Source: Planctomycetota bacterium (GTDB lineage: Bacteria; Planctomycetota; Planctomycetia; Pirellulales; PNKZ01). From it: 35,557 nucleotides of DNA. Below are positions 7,775 through 17,029 of the stretch, in pieces. A program made the position numbers and the translations under genes. Positions within the stretch are counted from its first letter, which is position 1. Every line of letters begins with the position of its first letter. A model generated the notes under the pieces. That model did no database searches. It was not told the origin of the DNA and saw nothing but the letters and a program-made list of their open reading frames with translations. The stretch lies in assembly GCA_018242585.1 (NCBI GenBank), contig JAFEBQ010000004.1, positions 1-35,557 on the forward strand, written 5' to 3'.

Positions 7775-9478
7775 TCAGCGAACATCTTCGCCGCGGGCCA
7801 CTGCGGCGAGGGGCGGCGCGCGATGCCCGGACATCTCGCCGGCACGGAAACGGCGGAAGTAATCGCGAATCGCGCTGATCGCCCGGGGAGCGATCAGCAC
7901 CACGATTGGCACGTTGGTGAACAACATACAACCCGAGCCCAGGTCCGCCAGGTTCCCCAGGTGCGCATCGGTCGTGATAAATCCGGGAATCGTCGCGACG
8001 GCACACAGCACGCAAAACGCCGCGCGATAGGGCGTTACCGCCCAAGTTCCCAGCGCGAAGGCTGTCGCCTGTTCGCCGTAGTAACTCCACGAGATGAGCG
8101 TCGAAATGGCGAACATCCAGCACGAGATCGTGACCAGCCACTTGCCCAGCCCCGGCACCGAGCGGTCGAAAGCATGTCCAGTTAGCGTGGCGCCAGTCAG
8201 GTCCAGATAGATGCCGCTGTCAACGACCTGTGCCCCCTCGGGCAAGGGCGCCCAGTCGATCTCGGTCGTGTCGTCTCTCGCCGCGACGATCGTTCCCTCC
8301 AGTCGCGACAGCTTGCGAGCGTCCGAAGACTTTGCCCCGGCATGTTCGACCAGCGCGAAGAATTGAGTCCCTTCGTCCCAGGGTTGATCGGCCAACGGCG
8401 GCGGCAACATCGAGACGTTCGTATCGACGCCAACTCGACCGGCAAACTTGCCAACCGCTTCGCGATTCCAGGTACCAGTCGCCAGCAACACCAGTCCCGT
8501 CAGCGTGCAGACCAAACACGTGTCCACAAACGGTTCGAGCCCGGCCACGATTCCTTCGCGAACGGGTTCTTTGGTTTTGGCCGCCGCGTGGGCGATCGGC
8601 GAGGTTCCCTGCCCGGCCTCGTTCGAGAAGAACGCACGCTTCAGTCCCGTGGTTAGCGAGAACCAAACCGTCGCGCCGAGGAACGCTCCTTGCGCCTCGG
8701 TCGGGTTAAACGCGTGCTTGACCACGCTAAACAGCAGCGCAGGCACGTTGGCCGCCTCGATGACCAATACGACAATGCCGCCAATCAGATAGATGCCGCA
8801 CATCGCCGGCACCAGCCGCCCGGTCACGTCCCCAATCCGGCGGATGCCGCCGATGATCACCAGCGCCGTCACCACCGCCATCGCCACGCCCGAGGCCAGC
8901 GCCGGCACGTTGAAGTAAGCCTCGGTGATGTTGGCGACGTTCCACGATTGAAACATGTTGCCACCGGTAATCGTCGCCAGGGCCAGCGCGCCGCAGAACA
9001 ACGACGCCAAACAGCGGGCCACGAACTTGCGTGCCGGCCCGTCCTCTTCGCCCAGGCCGCGATCGATCACCCACATCGCCCCGCCGCGCGGATTGTCGGG
9101 ATCGCTGACATCGCGATAGATCATGGCCAGCGTGACTTCGACGGTCTTGATGGCCATGCCCAAGACGCCGGCGATCCACATCCAGAACAGCGCGCCGGGC
9201 CCGCCGGCCGCAATGGCCAGCGCCACGCCACCAATGTTCCCCAGTCCGACGGTCCCCGACAGCGCGGTCGACAGGGCCTGAAAATGGTTCAGCGCCCCGG
9301 GATCGGCCCGATCGTCGTAACGCCCGCGGACCAACGCCACGCCGTGCGTCAGCGCCCGATACTGGACGAACTTGCTCCACAGCGAAAACAGCAGCCCAAT
9401 CGCCAACAGCGCGACGTAAGTGTACTCGGCCCACAGCCAGCTCACCGCGTAGTCGATCAGGTGGTTGATATGTTGCAT
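7775..9478 (-). CDS. AGCS-family sodium:amino-acid (alanine/glycine) symporter
   Basis: This is a polytopic inner-membrane carrier of 567 residues that couples amino-acid uptake to sodium. Family signatures are clear: GTVGLGNIGGVALAIA with GGPGALFWMW (about 76-101), GLKRAFFSNEAGQGTSPIAH (about 278-297) and ISWSYYGEQ (about 462-470). Some ten hydrophobic segments are visible. Between about residues 340 and 428 lies a hydrophilic stretch of some 80-90 residues (DQPWDEGTQFFALVEHAG onwards) that the compact family members lack. Alanine or glycine are the usual substrates, but the specificity cannot be read here. It converges with the small secreted protein gene. Confidence 0.93.
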   Translation of the reverse strand: MQHINHLIDYAVSWLWAEYTYVALLAIGLLFSLWSKFVQYRALTHGVALVRGRYDDRADPGALNHFQALSTALSGTVGLGNIGGVALAIAAGGPGALFWMWIAGVLGMAIKTVEVTLAMIYRDVSDPDNPRGGAMWVIDRGLGEEDGPARKFVARCLASLFCGALALATITGGNMFQSWNVANITEAYFNVPALASGVAMAVVTALVIIGGIRRIGDVTGRLVPAMCGIYLIGGIVVLVIEAANVPALLFSVVKHAFNPTEAQGAFLGATVWFSLTTGLKRAFFSNEAGQGTSPIAHAAAKTKEPVREGIVAGLEPFVDTCLVCTLTGLVLLATGTWNREAVGKFAGRVGVDTNVSMLPPPLADQPWDEGTQFFALVEHAGAKSSDARKLSRLEGTIVAARDDTTEIDWAPLPEGAQVVDSGIYLDLTGATLTGHAFDRSVPGLGKWLVTISCWMFAISTLISWSYYGEQATAFALGTWAVTPYRAAFCVLCAVATIPGFITTDAHLGNLADLGSGCMLFTNVPIVVLIAPRAISAIRDYFRRFRAGEMSGHRAPPLAAVARGEDVR

Positions 9479-9517
9479 GGATGATTGTTTACAGGATGAC
9501 AGCCGCGTTGTTCTCTC

Positions 9518-9593
9518 GTAGGGTACGCACCCCGTGCGTACCTTTCTCGTTTCACCAACACGAAAAATTGGTACGCACAGGTGCGTACCCTAC
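9518..9593. repeat. BIME-like element (GTAG...CTAC ends, two hairpins)
   Basis: GTAGGGTACGCACC (9518-9531) and GGTGCGTACCCTAC (9580-9593) are exact inverted ends. Each end carries its own perfect hairpin with arms GGTACGCAC/GTGCGTACC: 9522-9542 with loop CCC, and 9570-9589 with loop AG. The connecting bases (TTTCTCGT against ACGAAAAA) can also pair. The element lies between the divergent symporter and DUF1802-like genes, so promoters must share the space. A TATGAT at 9622-9627 could be a -10 box for the plus-strand gene. Confidence 0.75.
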
Positions 9594-9677
9594 ATCGGGC
9601 AAGTCCCTTTGTTGACCCGGCTATGATAACATCGGGTGCAGATAGCAGGCGCCCAACATTCGACGATCGGCTCTCCC

Positions 9678-10244
9678 ATGCTTCCCGCCAGCAATATGAT
9701 CCTGAAGGAATGGGCCTCGGTCTGCCAGGCGCTCAGGACCGGTCGGCAATCGATCTTGCTGCGTAAAGGTGGAATTGCCGAAGGACCGCGAGGCTTTTCG
9801 ATAGAGCACGACGAGTTCTGGCTCTGGCCAACCTATCTGCACCAGTCGGCCGAAGGCCTGGCCTCCGATGCGGCCGACTTGTTCGACGCGGCCCAGCGGC
9901 AACAGCCACCCGCGGGTCGCGCGCACATGTCTCTTTATGCCGTCGTCGAGCGGGTCTGGCTCATCGACGATGCCACCAGGCTCCCGCTGCTCAGACCGTT
10001 TCACGTGCTGAGCGGCGCGACCATCGAATCACGATTCCACTATCGTCGACCGGGGCTGTATGTGGCCGCGGTTCAAGTGTTCGAGTCGCCGACTCCCTTC
10101 GTCGCCGAAGAGGACGAACAACTGGCCGGGTGCAAAAGTTGGGGGCAGTTGCCGACTCCGCTATCGACCGACGGGCTGCGACCGATCGACGGTTCGCGGC
10201 ACGCGACAGATCTGGCGAAACTGACCCTGGCGCTTGGCGAATGA
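9678..10244 (+). CDS. DUF1802-like protein of unknown function
   Basis: This is a soluble protein of 188 residues. The N-terminal pattern LKEWASVCQALRTGRQSILLRKGGIAEGPRGFSIEH, then FWLWPTYLHQ, matches what is known of DUF1802 proteins, which share a conserved ILLRKGGI and H-x-FWL-P core. The biochemical role of the family is not established. ATG at 9678 is preferred; a second ATG at 9696 would start directly before the conserved LKEW. It is divergent from the symporter gene and has no obvious partner. Confidence 0.75.
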   Translation: MLPASNMILKEWASVCQALRTGRQSILLRKGGIAEGPRGFSIEHDEFWLWPTYLHQSAEGLASDAADLFDAAQRQQPPAGRAHMSLYAVVERVWLIDDATRLPLLRPFHVLSGATIESRFHYRRPGLYVAAVQVFESPTPFVAEEDEQLAGCKSWGQLPTPLSTDGLRPIDGSRHATDLAKLTLALGE

Positions 10245-10730
10245 TCGGCAGGCGCTCTATGAGTAAAACTGCAACTCGTTGGCTCCTCATGTGTTGCGGC
10301 AATCGCCTGCTACCATCGCTGGCCGCGATCTGGCAACAACGACAAACTCGGCCTGCTGTGCGCAACCCGCAAAACCGATAGAATTAAGCACGCGATCACC
10401 ACCCCGCCCCGCTTGCATTGCGGCAATCTGGCAAGCAGCCGGCGTTTGTGTAGCCGATGTTGATAAGGGGAACGACTTTCGGTTCAGCGTGAATGGCCCG
10501 TTGCGGCACTCGTGGCGCTACCGTCTCAAAGGGTAGCGACAGCCGGCAGCACGACCGACGCGCGCGACCGTCGACACGCTCCCTCTGCGTCAGCTTCGCT
10601 CGATTCCGATTGCCGCCAGCCGCGCCCGCCACCTGCGCACGCATCCTATCGAAAGCAGCATCCACCCAACTTCGCTCGATCGCCGGCAACGATCGACACC
10701 CTCACTTTTTAACAGTTCTTCGCACGCGTC
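10245..10730. other. 486-base gap upstream of sucA
   Basis: I see no convincing gene here. Short frames in the region have no start signals and no recognisable protein pattern. The only structures noted are the GTAG hairpin at 10503-10521 and a possible CGCTACC/GGTAGCG pair (10516-10522 with 10532-10538). The promoter of the 2-oxoglutarate dehydrogenase genes should lie here, but no clear box was identified. Confidence 0.5.
10503..10521 (-). repeat. Solitary REP-like GTAG hairpin
   Basis: Read on the minus strand this is GTAG followed by a hairpin GCG-C-CAC, loop GA, GTG-C-CGC, with one internal C-C mismatch. Mismatched stems next to GTAG are typical of REP sequences. It is short, so chance cannot be excluded without counting copies in the genome. 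Confidence 0.45.
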
Positions 10731-13601
10731 ATGCACGACACCGAGAAAGAGCAGTTCAACAGCCTGAGCCTGGGCTTCGTCGAAGGCTTGTACGCTGACT
10801 TCCTCAAGAGCCCCGAATCGGTCGCCCCCGAGTGGCGGGAATACTTCCAGCAGTTCCCGCTGGAAGATCACCTCGACCAATTCAGCCTGGGGCCGACATT
10901 TCGCCCGGCCAGCCTGTTCAACCCGAACCCGGTCGCGGTCGGAATCCACGCCAACGGCAACGGGAATGGCCAGGTGGTCGTCACGGCGACTGCACCAGCG
11001 GCGGCCCAACCGCACACGGTCGGCGGCAAGGAACTGAGCGTCGCGAACCTGCAAGATCGCGTCGACCAGTTGATTCGCGCCTATCGCGTCCGCGGCCACA
11101 TGATCGCCCAACTCGACCCGTTGGGGTTGCCGCGCCCCGTGCCGCCGGAATTGTCACTCGAATACTACGGCCTGACCGAGGCCGACCTGGATCGGCCGTT
11201 CTCGACGCGAACGATTTACGGCCCGGACGTGCTGACGCTGCGCGGCATTTTGAAGCGGCTGCGCAACACCTATTGCCGCTGGATCGGCGTGCAGTACATG
11301 CACATCGACGATTTGCGCATTCGCAACTGGCTGCAACACCGGATGGAAGCGTCGGAGAACCGCGTCGAGCTGACACGCAAAGAGCAGTTGCGGATTTTCA
11401 CGCGACTGACCGACGCGGTGATCTTCGAAGAGTTCATCCAGAAAAAATTCGTCGGCGCCAAGAGTTTCTCACTCGAAGGGGCCGAGAGCTTGATTCCGCT
11501 GCTGGACCTGGCCATCGAAAAGACCGGCGAGCAAGGTGTCAGCGAAATCTGCCTGGGCATGGCCCACCGCGGTCGATTGAACGTGTTGGCCAATATCATG
11601 GGCAAGAGCCCGCGGAACATCTTCCGCGAGTTCGAGGAAGTCGCTCCCGAGTTGCAAGCCGGCGGCGGCGACGTGAAGTACCACTTGGGATACAGCACCG
11701 ATTGGCCGACCGCCTGTGGCCAGAAGGTCCACATCACGCTCTGCTTCAACCCCAGCCACCTTGAGTTCGTCAACCCGGTCGCCTTGGGTCGCATGCGGGC
11801 CAAGATGGACCGAATTGGCGACATGCAGCGCCGCAAGGGTTTGACCATCCTGATCCACGGCGACGCGGCGTTCGCCGGCGAAGGGCTGACGCAAGAGACG
11901 TTCAATCTGAGCGGCCTCAGCGGCTACACCACCGGCGGCAGCATTCACCTGATTGTCAACAATCAGATTGGCTTCACGACTCCGCCGAGCGAAGGTCGCA
12001 CGACGGTCTATGCCACCGACGTGGCCAAGATGTTGCAAAGCCCGATCTTCCACGTGAACGGCGAAAACCCCGAAGCCGTCGCGCAGGTGGTCCGCATGGC
12101 GCTCGACTTCCGCCAGGAATTCCAGCGCGACGTCGTGATCGACATGTATTGCTATCGACTCCGCGGCCACAACGAAGGGGACGAGCCCTCCTTCACCCAG
12201 CCGCTGATGTACCAGATTATCGAGAAGCATAAGTCGACGCGCGAAGGCTACCTCGAACACTTGCTGCAGTTGGGCGGCATGACTCGCGACGAGGCGGACA
12301 AGATCGCGGCTCGGCGGCGCGAAAACTTGGAACAGGAACTGTCGGTGGCGCGCAGCGAGACTTTCGTGCCGCGCAACGATGTGTTTCCGAATCCCTGGGT
12401 CGGCTATTGCGGCGGCAGCGACTCGGCGGTCGAAGAGGCCGACACCTCGGTTGATCGGGCCCGGCTATCAAGCCTGCTCGAAGTGCAAACCAAGCTCCCG
12501 TCCGACTTCCACCCGCATCCCAAGATCGAGCGGCTGTTGAAGGTTCGAGCTGAGATGTCCCGGGGCGAGACACCGCTCAACTGGGGCGCGGCCGAGGCGC
12601 TGGCCTTTGCCACCCTGGTCAGTGATGGCTTTCCGATCCGCATCTCGGGCCAAGACGCCCAGCGCGGCACGTTCAGCCACCGGCACTCGGTGCTACACGA
12701 TGTCCGCGACGGCCACACCTATATGCCGCTGCAACACCTGGGAACCAAGCAGGCCCGGGTTGAAATCTACAACAGCCCGTTGTCGGAAATCGGCGTATTG
12801 GGCTTTGACTATGGCTACAGCCTGGACTACCCCGACGCGCTGGTTTGCTGGGAAGCCCAGTTCGGCGACTTTGCCAATGTGGCGCAAGTGGTGATCGACC
12901 AGTTCATCGCTAGCGCCGAGGAGAAGTGGAACCGCTTCTGCGGGCTGGTGATGCTGTTGCCCCACGGTATGGAAGGGGCCGGCCCCGAGCATTCGAGCGC
13001 TCGGCTTGAGCGTTTTCTGGCCTCGGTGGCCAACGACAACATGCAGGTCGTCTACCCATCGACGCCGGCTCAACTGTTCCATCTGCTGCGGCGGCAGGTC
13101 TTGCGCAAAATACGCAAGCCGTTGGTCGTGATGACCCCCAAGAGCCTGCTGGGCCTGAAGGAATGCACCTCGTCGCTCGACGAGCTGGCCACCGGGCGGT
13201 TCCGCAAGGTGATTCCCGACTCGACGGCACGGCAACCGGTTTCGCGCATTTTGCTCTGCAGCGGCAAGGTCTATTACGACCTGGACAAGCAGCGGCGCGA
13301 GACAGGCCGCGAAGATGTAGCGATTATTCGCGTGGAGCAGTTGGCCCCCTTGCCGACCCAGGAACTGCGGGCGGCGCTGGCCGGCTATCAGGACGGCACC
13401 CCGGTCTTTTGGGTTCAGGAAGAGCCGGCTAATATGGGTGCCTGGTACTATCTGCGCGTCAATGTTGGCGAACGGCTGTTCGACCGGTTGCCGTTCCAGG
13501 GCGTGTATCGCAAGGCGGCGGCCAGCCCCGCGGCCGGGTCGAAAAGCGCCCACTATCGCGAGCAAAAGGAACTGTTGGCCAAGGCCTTCGGCGGCGTATA
13601 G
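10731..13601 (+). CDS. sucA: 2-oxoglutarate dehydrogenase E1 component (thiamine diphosphate dependent)
   Basis: E1 decarboxylates 2-oxoglutarate and passes the succinyl group to the lipoyl arm of E2 in the TCA cycle. The 956-residue length fits homodimeric SucA. The N-terminal E2-contact segment is present (FNSLSLGFVEGLYADF about 8-23, PEWREYFQQF). The thiamine/Mg region is seen in LGMAHRGRLNVLANIMGKSP and in GDAAFAGEG with VNNQIGFTT. The pyrimidine-domain motif is ISGQDAQRGTFSHRHSV, and the C-terminal domain carries VEQLAPLP. There is no actinobacterial-type fused acyltransferase domain. The start is ATG at 10731 and no strong ribosome binding site is visible. It heads the sucA-sucB-lpdA cluster. 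Confidence 0.96.
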   Translation: MHDTEKEQFNSLSLGFVEGLYADFLKSPESVAPEWREYFQQFPLEDHLDQFSLGPTFRPASLFNPNPVAVGIHANGNGNGQVVVTATAPAAAQPHTVGGKELSVANLQDRVDQLIRAYRVRGHMIAQLDPLGLPRPVPPELSLEYYGLTEADLDRPFSTRTIYGPDVLTLRGILKRLRNTYCRWIGVQYMHIDDLRIRNWLQHRMEASENRVELTRKEQLRIFTRLTDAVIFEEFIQKKFVGAKSFSLEGAESLIPLLDLAIEKTGEQGVSEICLGMAHRGRLNVLANIMGKSPRNIFREFEEVAPELQAGGGDVKYHLGYSTDWPTACGQKVHITLCFNPSHLEFVNPVALGRMRAKMDRIGDMQRRKGLTILIHGDAAFAGEGLTQETFNLSGLSGYTTGGSIHLIVNNQIGFTTPPSEGRTTVYATDVAKMLQSPIFHVNGENPEAVAQVVRMALDFRQEFQRDVVIDMYCYRLRGHNEGDEPSFTQPLMYQIIEKHKSTREGYLEHLLQLGGMTRDEADKIAARRRENLEQELSVARSETFVPRNDVFPNPWVGYCGGSDSAVEEADTSVDRARLSSLLEVQTKLPSDFHPHPKIERLLKVRAEMSRGETPLNWGAAEALAFATLVSDGFPIRISGQDAQRGTFSHRHSVLHDVRDGHTYMPLQHLGTKQARVEIYNSPLSEIGVLGFDYGYSLDYPDALVCWEAQFGDFANVAQVVIDQFIASAEEKWNRFCGLVMLLPHGMEGAGPEHSSARLERFLASVANDNMQVVYPSTPAQLFHLLRRQVLRKIRKPLVVMTPKSLLGLKECTSSLDELATGRFRKVIPDSTARQPVSRILLCSGKVYYDLDKQRRETGREDVAIIRVEQLAPLPTQELRAALAGYQDGTPVFWVQEEPANMGAWYYLRVNVGERLFDRLPFQGVYRKAAASPAAGSKSAHYREQKELLAKAFGGV

Positions 13602-13716
13602 CATGGCGGCATTGCCGACCGTCGGTTATCGCCGGTTTGCCGCGTGACTTGTCGCGCCGCCAGTACGCGCCGCTACCCGTGCATCTCATCTTCGATCGTA
13701 AAGGATCCGCTGGCTC

Positions 13717-15042
13717 ATGCCTGTTGAACTCAAAGTCCCTTCCGTGGGCGAATCGATCACCGAAGTGTTGATTGCCGATTGGAAGAAGGGAGAAGGCGAA
13801 CTCGCCGCCAAAGACGAGAGCGTGGTCGAAATCGAAACCGACAAGGCCACCGTCGAAGTCTCGGCGCCCATCGCTGGCCGGATCGTCAAGGTGCTGAAGA
13901 ACAAGGGCGACTCGGCCACGGTCGGCGAAGTGATCGGGCTGATGGAAGTCGCCACGGCCGATGCCGCGCCGGCTGCACCGTCGTCGCCGGCGCCAGCCAA
14001 CCGCGGGCCCGACCTGGGTAAGGCCGGCCCCGATGCCCACGCACACGCTCCGGCTCCGGCCGCGCCTGCCGCTCACGCCAGCGCGCCAGCTCCCGCGGCG
14101 AGCTTTGTGATGCCCGCCGCGCGGCGCGAGATGGCCTCGCAAGGGCTCACGCCCGATCAGGTCACACCAACCGGCCCTGGCGGACGAATGCTCAAGGAAG
14201 ACGTGCTGCGCCGCGCCACGGAAACCGTACCCGCGCCGGCCGCCGTCGTCGCGCCGCCCAAGCCTGCTGCGGCTCCGCCGGCGGCGCCAGCGCCGCGTCC
14301 AGCGTCGGCCTCCGTGGTCAGTCGCGCGCAATCGGTGGGCGGTCGCGAAATCGAAATCGTGCCGATGTCGCCGCTGCGCAAGCGGATTGCCGAACGCCTG
14401 GTCGAAGCCCAGCACACGGCCGCGCTGCTGACCACGTTCAACGAAATCGACATGTCGGGCGTGATGGCCCTGCGCAGCGAGCACAAGGAGAAGTTCCAGG
14501 AAAAGTACCAGTGCAAGCTCGGCTTCACGTCGTTCTTTGTCAAGGCGGTGGTCGAGGCCTTGAAGACGATTCCCCAGGTGAATGCCGAGATTCGCGACCA
14601 GCAGATCGTCTATCACAACTACTTTGATATCGGCATCGCCGTGTCGAGCGCCAAGGGACTGGTCGTGCCGGTGCTACGGAACGCCGAGCGGATGGGCTTT
14701 GCCGAGATTGAAATGGCCGTCGAAGATTTCGGTCGCCGCGCCCGCGAGAACAAGATCAAGCTCGAAGAGCTCGAAGGGGGCACGTTCACAATCAGCAACG
14801 GCGGCGTGTTCGGCTCGCTCTTGAGCACGCCGATCATCAATCCGCCGCAAAGCGGCATCCTGGGCCTGCACGCCATCCAGGACCGCCCCGTCGCCCGCGA
14901 TGGCCAGGTGGTGATTCGCCCGATGATGTACGTGGCCCTGTCGTACGATCACCGGATTGTCGACGGCCGCGAAGCCGTGACCTTCCTCCGCCGCGTGAAG
15001 GAAGCCATCGAGCAACCCGCCCGGCTGCTGCTGGAGATTTGA
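13717..15042 (+). CDS. sucB: 2-oxoglutarate dehydrogenase E2, dihydrolipoyl succinyltransferase
   Basis: E2 is the core of the 2-oxoglutarate dehydrogenase complex and makes succinyl-CoA. The 441 residues contain one lipoyl domain (about 3-77) with the lipoylated lysine K43 in ETDKATVEV. An Ala/Pro-rich swinging linker follows, then an E3/E1-binding domain (about 130-165, [12 protein letters not shown]...[11 protein letters not shown]), a second Ala/Pro linker, and the catalytic domain with H412 and D416 in [15 protein letters not shown] lies 11 bases before the ATG. It is 115 bases behind sucA, and its position between sucA and lpdA supports the 2-oxoglutarate over the pyruvate complex. Confidence 0.95.
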   Translation: MPVELKVPSVGESITEVLIADWKKGEGELAAKDESVVEIETDKATVEVSAPIAGRIVKVLKNKGDSATVGEVIGLMEVATADAAPAAPSSPAPANRGPDLGKAGPDAHAHAPAPAAPAAHASAPAPAASFVMPAARREMASQGLTPDQVTPTGPGGRMLKEDVLRRATETVPAPAAVVAPPKPAAAPPAAPAPRPASASVVSRAQSVGGREIEIVPMSPLRKRIAERLVEAQHTAALLTTFNEIDMSGVMALRSEHKEKFQEKYQCKLGFTSFFVKAVVEALKTIPQVNAEIRDQQIVYHNYFDIGIAVSSAKGLVVPVLRNAERMGFAEIEMAVEDFGRRARENKIKLEELEGGTFTISNGGVFGSLLSTPIINPPQSGILGLHAIQDRPVARDGQVVIRPMMYVALSYDHRIVDGREAVTFLRRVKEAIEQPARLLLEI

Positions 15043-15062
15043 CGCCAACCATCTGAGGACTA

Positions 15063-15263
15063 GCCACTGGGTCACTGAGACACGGAGGTTAGCACGGAGA
15101 ATGCAGCAAAGTGGCTGAGGCGAGCAAAACCTCAATGATTGATTGACCAATGACCAAAGGGCATCGAGATACTTGATGCGTGACACGTCTTGAGTCTCCT
15201 TGGTCATCGTAGTTATTTGCTCCCTTCTCCGTGCTGTCCTCCGTGCCTCAGTGTCTCCGTGGC
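15063..15263. repeat. Pair of inverted CACGGAG-rich repeats between sucB and lpdA
   Basis: A 39-base arm at 15063-15101 and its inverse at 15225-15263 match at 33 of 39 positions. The consensus contains GCCAC, CACTGAG, CACGGAGG and AGCACGGAGAA. The 123 bases between them hold an inner TGACCAA/TTGGTCA pair and no gene. A transcript running from sucB into lpdA would fold here. A third copy lies just after lpdA. Confidence 0.75.
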
Positions 15264-15298
15264 AAACAAAGTCAACGTGGCAGAATTGAACGAGCACC

Positions 15299-16696
15299 AT
15301 GAGCACCGCACCGACTGAGTTTGATCTGATTGTCATTGGCGCTGGGCCCGGGGGTTACGTCGGCGCCATTCGCGCCGCGCAGCTTGGGCTGAAGGTCGCC
15401 TGTGTCGAGCGCGAGCCGCTGCTGGGGGGCACCTGCCTGCGGATCGGCTGCATTCCCAGCAAGGCCCTGCTCGAATCGAGCGAGCGGTTTTACGAAGCCC
15501 AGCACACCTTTGCCGCCCACGGCATCAAGCTGCCCGAAGTGCAGCTCGATCTGCCGACCATGCTGGGTCGTAAGGACAACGTGGTCGCCACGCTGTGCCG
15601 CGGCATCGAAGGATTGTTCAAGAAGAATAAGATCACGCGGCTGACCGGTCACGCTCGGTTTACTGGCCCCGGCAGCATCTCGGTCGAACATGCCGGCAGC
15701 GCTGCCGAATATCGGGCCAAGTTCATCCTGATCGCCACGGGCAGCCGCGTGGGCAGCCTGCCCGGCGTGGCCATCGACGGCCAGCGCGTGACCAGCAGCA
15801 CCGAAGCGCTCGCCTACCCGACGGTTCCCAAGACGTTGATCGTCATCGGCGCAGGGTTCATCGGCTTGGAACTTGGCAGCGTCTGGCGTCGGCTGGGCTC
15901 GCAGGTGACCGTGCTCGAATACCTCGATCGCATTCTGCCGGGGGCCGATGCCGAGATCGCAGCCGAGGCCCTGAAGCTGTTCAAGAAACAAGGGCTCGAA
16001 TTCCAGCTAGGGACGCGCGTTCTGTCGGCCAAGGCCGATGGGGACGGCGCCGTGGTCGAAATCGCCGACAAGCCGGCCCTGCGCGCCGAGCGAGTGCTGG
16101 TCAGCGTTGGCCGCGTGCCCAACACTGAAGGACTGGGGCTCGACGCCATCGGCGTGCAACTCGACCACAAGGGACGCATCCCGGTCGACAAACATTACGC
16201 CACCAAGGCGCCCGGCGTGTTCGCCATTGGCGACGTGATCGAAGGCCCGATGCTCGCTCACAAGGCTGAGGAAGAAGCCGTCGCCTGCGTCGAGCAACTG
16301 GTCACCGGCTATGGCCACGTCAATTACGACGTGATCCCCAGCGTGGCCTACACGCACCCCGAAGTCGCCTCGGTCGGCCGGACCGAAGAGCAGCTACAGA
16401 CCGCCGGCGTGGCCTATCGCAAAGGCAAGTTCATGTTCCGGGCCAACGGCCGCGCGCTGGCGATGGGTGACGCCGACGGCATGGTGAAGATTCTCTCCGA
16501 TGCCCAGACCGATCGAATCCTGGGCGTCCACATGCTCGGCCCGCGCGTCGGCGACTTGATTGCCGAAGCGGCCACAGCGATGGAATTTGGCGCCAGCAGC
16601 GAAGACCTGGCCCGCACCTGCCACGCCCACCCGACGCTCCCCGAGGCGACCAAGGAAGCGGCGCTGGCCGTCTTGGGCCGCGTGATCTCGTCCTAG
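15299..16696 (+). CDS. lpdA: Dihydrolipoyl dehydrogenase (E3)
   Basis: E3 reoxidises the dihydrolipoyl group of E2 with FAD and NAD+. The 465 residues show the FAD motif GAGPGGY (about 14-20), the redox-active disulphide C46 and C51 in GTCLRIGCIPSK, the NAD-binding GAGFIGLELGSVWRRLG, the second FAD motif VFAIGDV, and the C-terminal catalytic H444 and E449 in HAHPTLPE. The CLRIGC form differs slightly from the common CLNVGC, but both cysteines are kept. It lies 256 bases after sucB, so it may share the sucAB transcript or be expressed separately. It could also serve other 2-oxoacid dehydrogenases. Confidence 0.96.
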   Translation: MSTAPTEFDLIVIGAGPGGYVGAIRAAQLGLKVACVEREPLLGGTCLRIGCIPSKALLESSERFYEAQHTFAAHGIKLPEVQLDLPTMLGRKDNVVATLCRGIEGLFKKNKITRLTGHARFTGPGSISVEHAGSAAEYRAKFILIATGSRVGSLPGVAIDGQRVTSSTEALAYPTVPKTLIVIGAGFIGLELGSVWRRLGSQVTVLEYLDRILPGADAEIAAEALKLFKKQGLEFQLGTRVLSAKADGDGAVVEIADKPALRAERVLVSVGRVPNTEGLGLDAIGVQLDHKGRIPVDKHYATKAPGVFAIGDVIEGPMLAHKAEEEAVACVEQLVTGYGHVNYDVIPSVAYTHPEVASVGRTEEQLQTAGVAYRKGKFMFRANGRALAMGDADGMVKILSDAQTDRILGVHMLGPRVGDLIAEAATAMEFGASSEDLARTCHAHPTLPEATKEAALAVLGRVISS

Positions 16697-16710
16697 CTCG
16701 TTTAAGACTT

Positions 16711-16749
16711 GCCACGGAGACACTGAGTCACGGAGGTTTGCACGGAGAA
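16711..16749. repeat. Third copy of the 39-base CACGGAG-rich repeat
   Basis: This copy begins GCCACGGAGACACTGAG and ends GCACGGAGAA. It matches the inverse of 15225-15263 at 35 of 39 positions. It lies 14 bases after the lpdA stop codon and stands alone without an inverted partner. Confidence 0.7.
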
Positions 16750-16780
16750 GACGTTGAATTGTCTTCTTGGCAACCGTATT

Positions 16781-17029
16781 TCACCACCTGTTGCGAGCGT
16801 TGTAGGGCCGCGACGAGCCGTAAGGCCGGCCGTAGTTGCCGCTGCTGGGCCGGCAGCGCCAATTGTCGTTCTGGGGAATCAGATCGGCGTCCCGGTGGTA
16901 CTTTCCGTCGCGGCCATAGTAGCCGTCGAACACGCCGAGCGGCTTCTCACCGCCGGCGGCCCAGGCCGCACCCAACGTGCCGCCCCAGATCAAAGCCGTG
17001 GCCAACGCGATTGCTGTCACTGCCCTCAT
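16781..17029 (-). CDS. Small secreted protein of unknown function
   Basis: This 82-residue protein has a signal peptide (RAVTAIALATALIWGGTLGAAWA, cleavage near residue 25). The mature part is about 57 polar residues rich in Gly, Tyr, Arg and Asn (GYYGRDGKYHRDADL, ending in YNARNRW) with a single Cys. GGAG stands seven bases before the ATG on the minus strand, which supports the call. It lies convergent to lpdA. It does not resemble the other small secreted protein beyond composition. No family is recognised. Confidence 0.65.
   Translation of the reverse strand: MRAVTAIALATALIWGGTLGAAWAAGGEKPLGVFDGYYGRDGKYHRDADLIPQNDNWRCRPSSGNYGRPYGSSRPYNARNRW

Noticed and set aside
13602..13716. A CTAC site (about 13673) as a further GTAG hairpin
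   Set aside because: The neighbouring GC-rich blocks are direct, not inverted, repeats and do not form a stem.
15299..16696. Assignment of the E3 gene to a pyruvate dehydrogenase or mercury reductase
   Set aside because: It lies with sucA and sucB and has the normal E3 redox and C-terminal His-Glu motifs. Mercury reductase would have a C-terminal Cys pair, which is absent.
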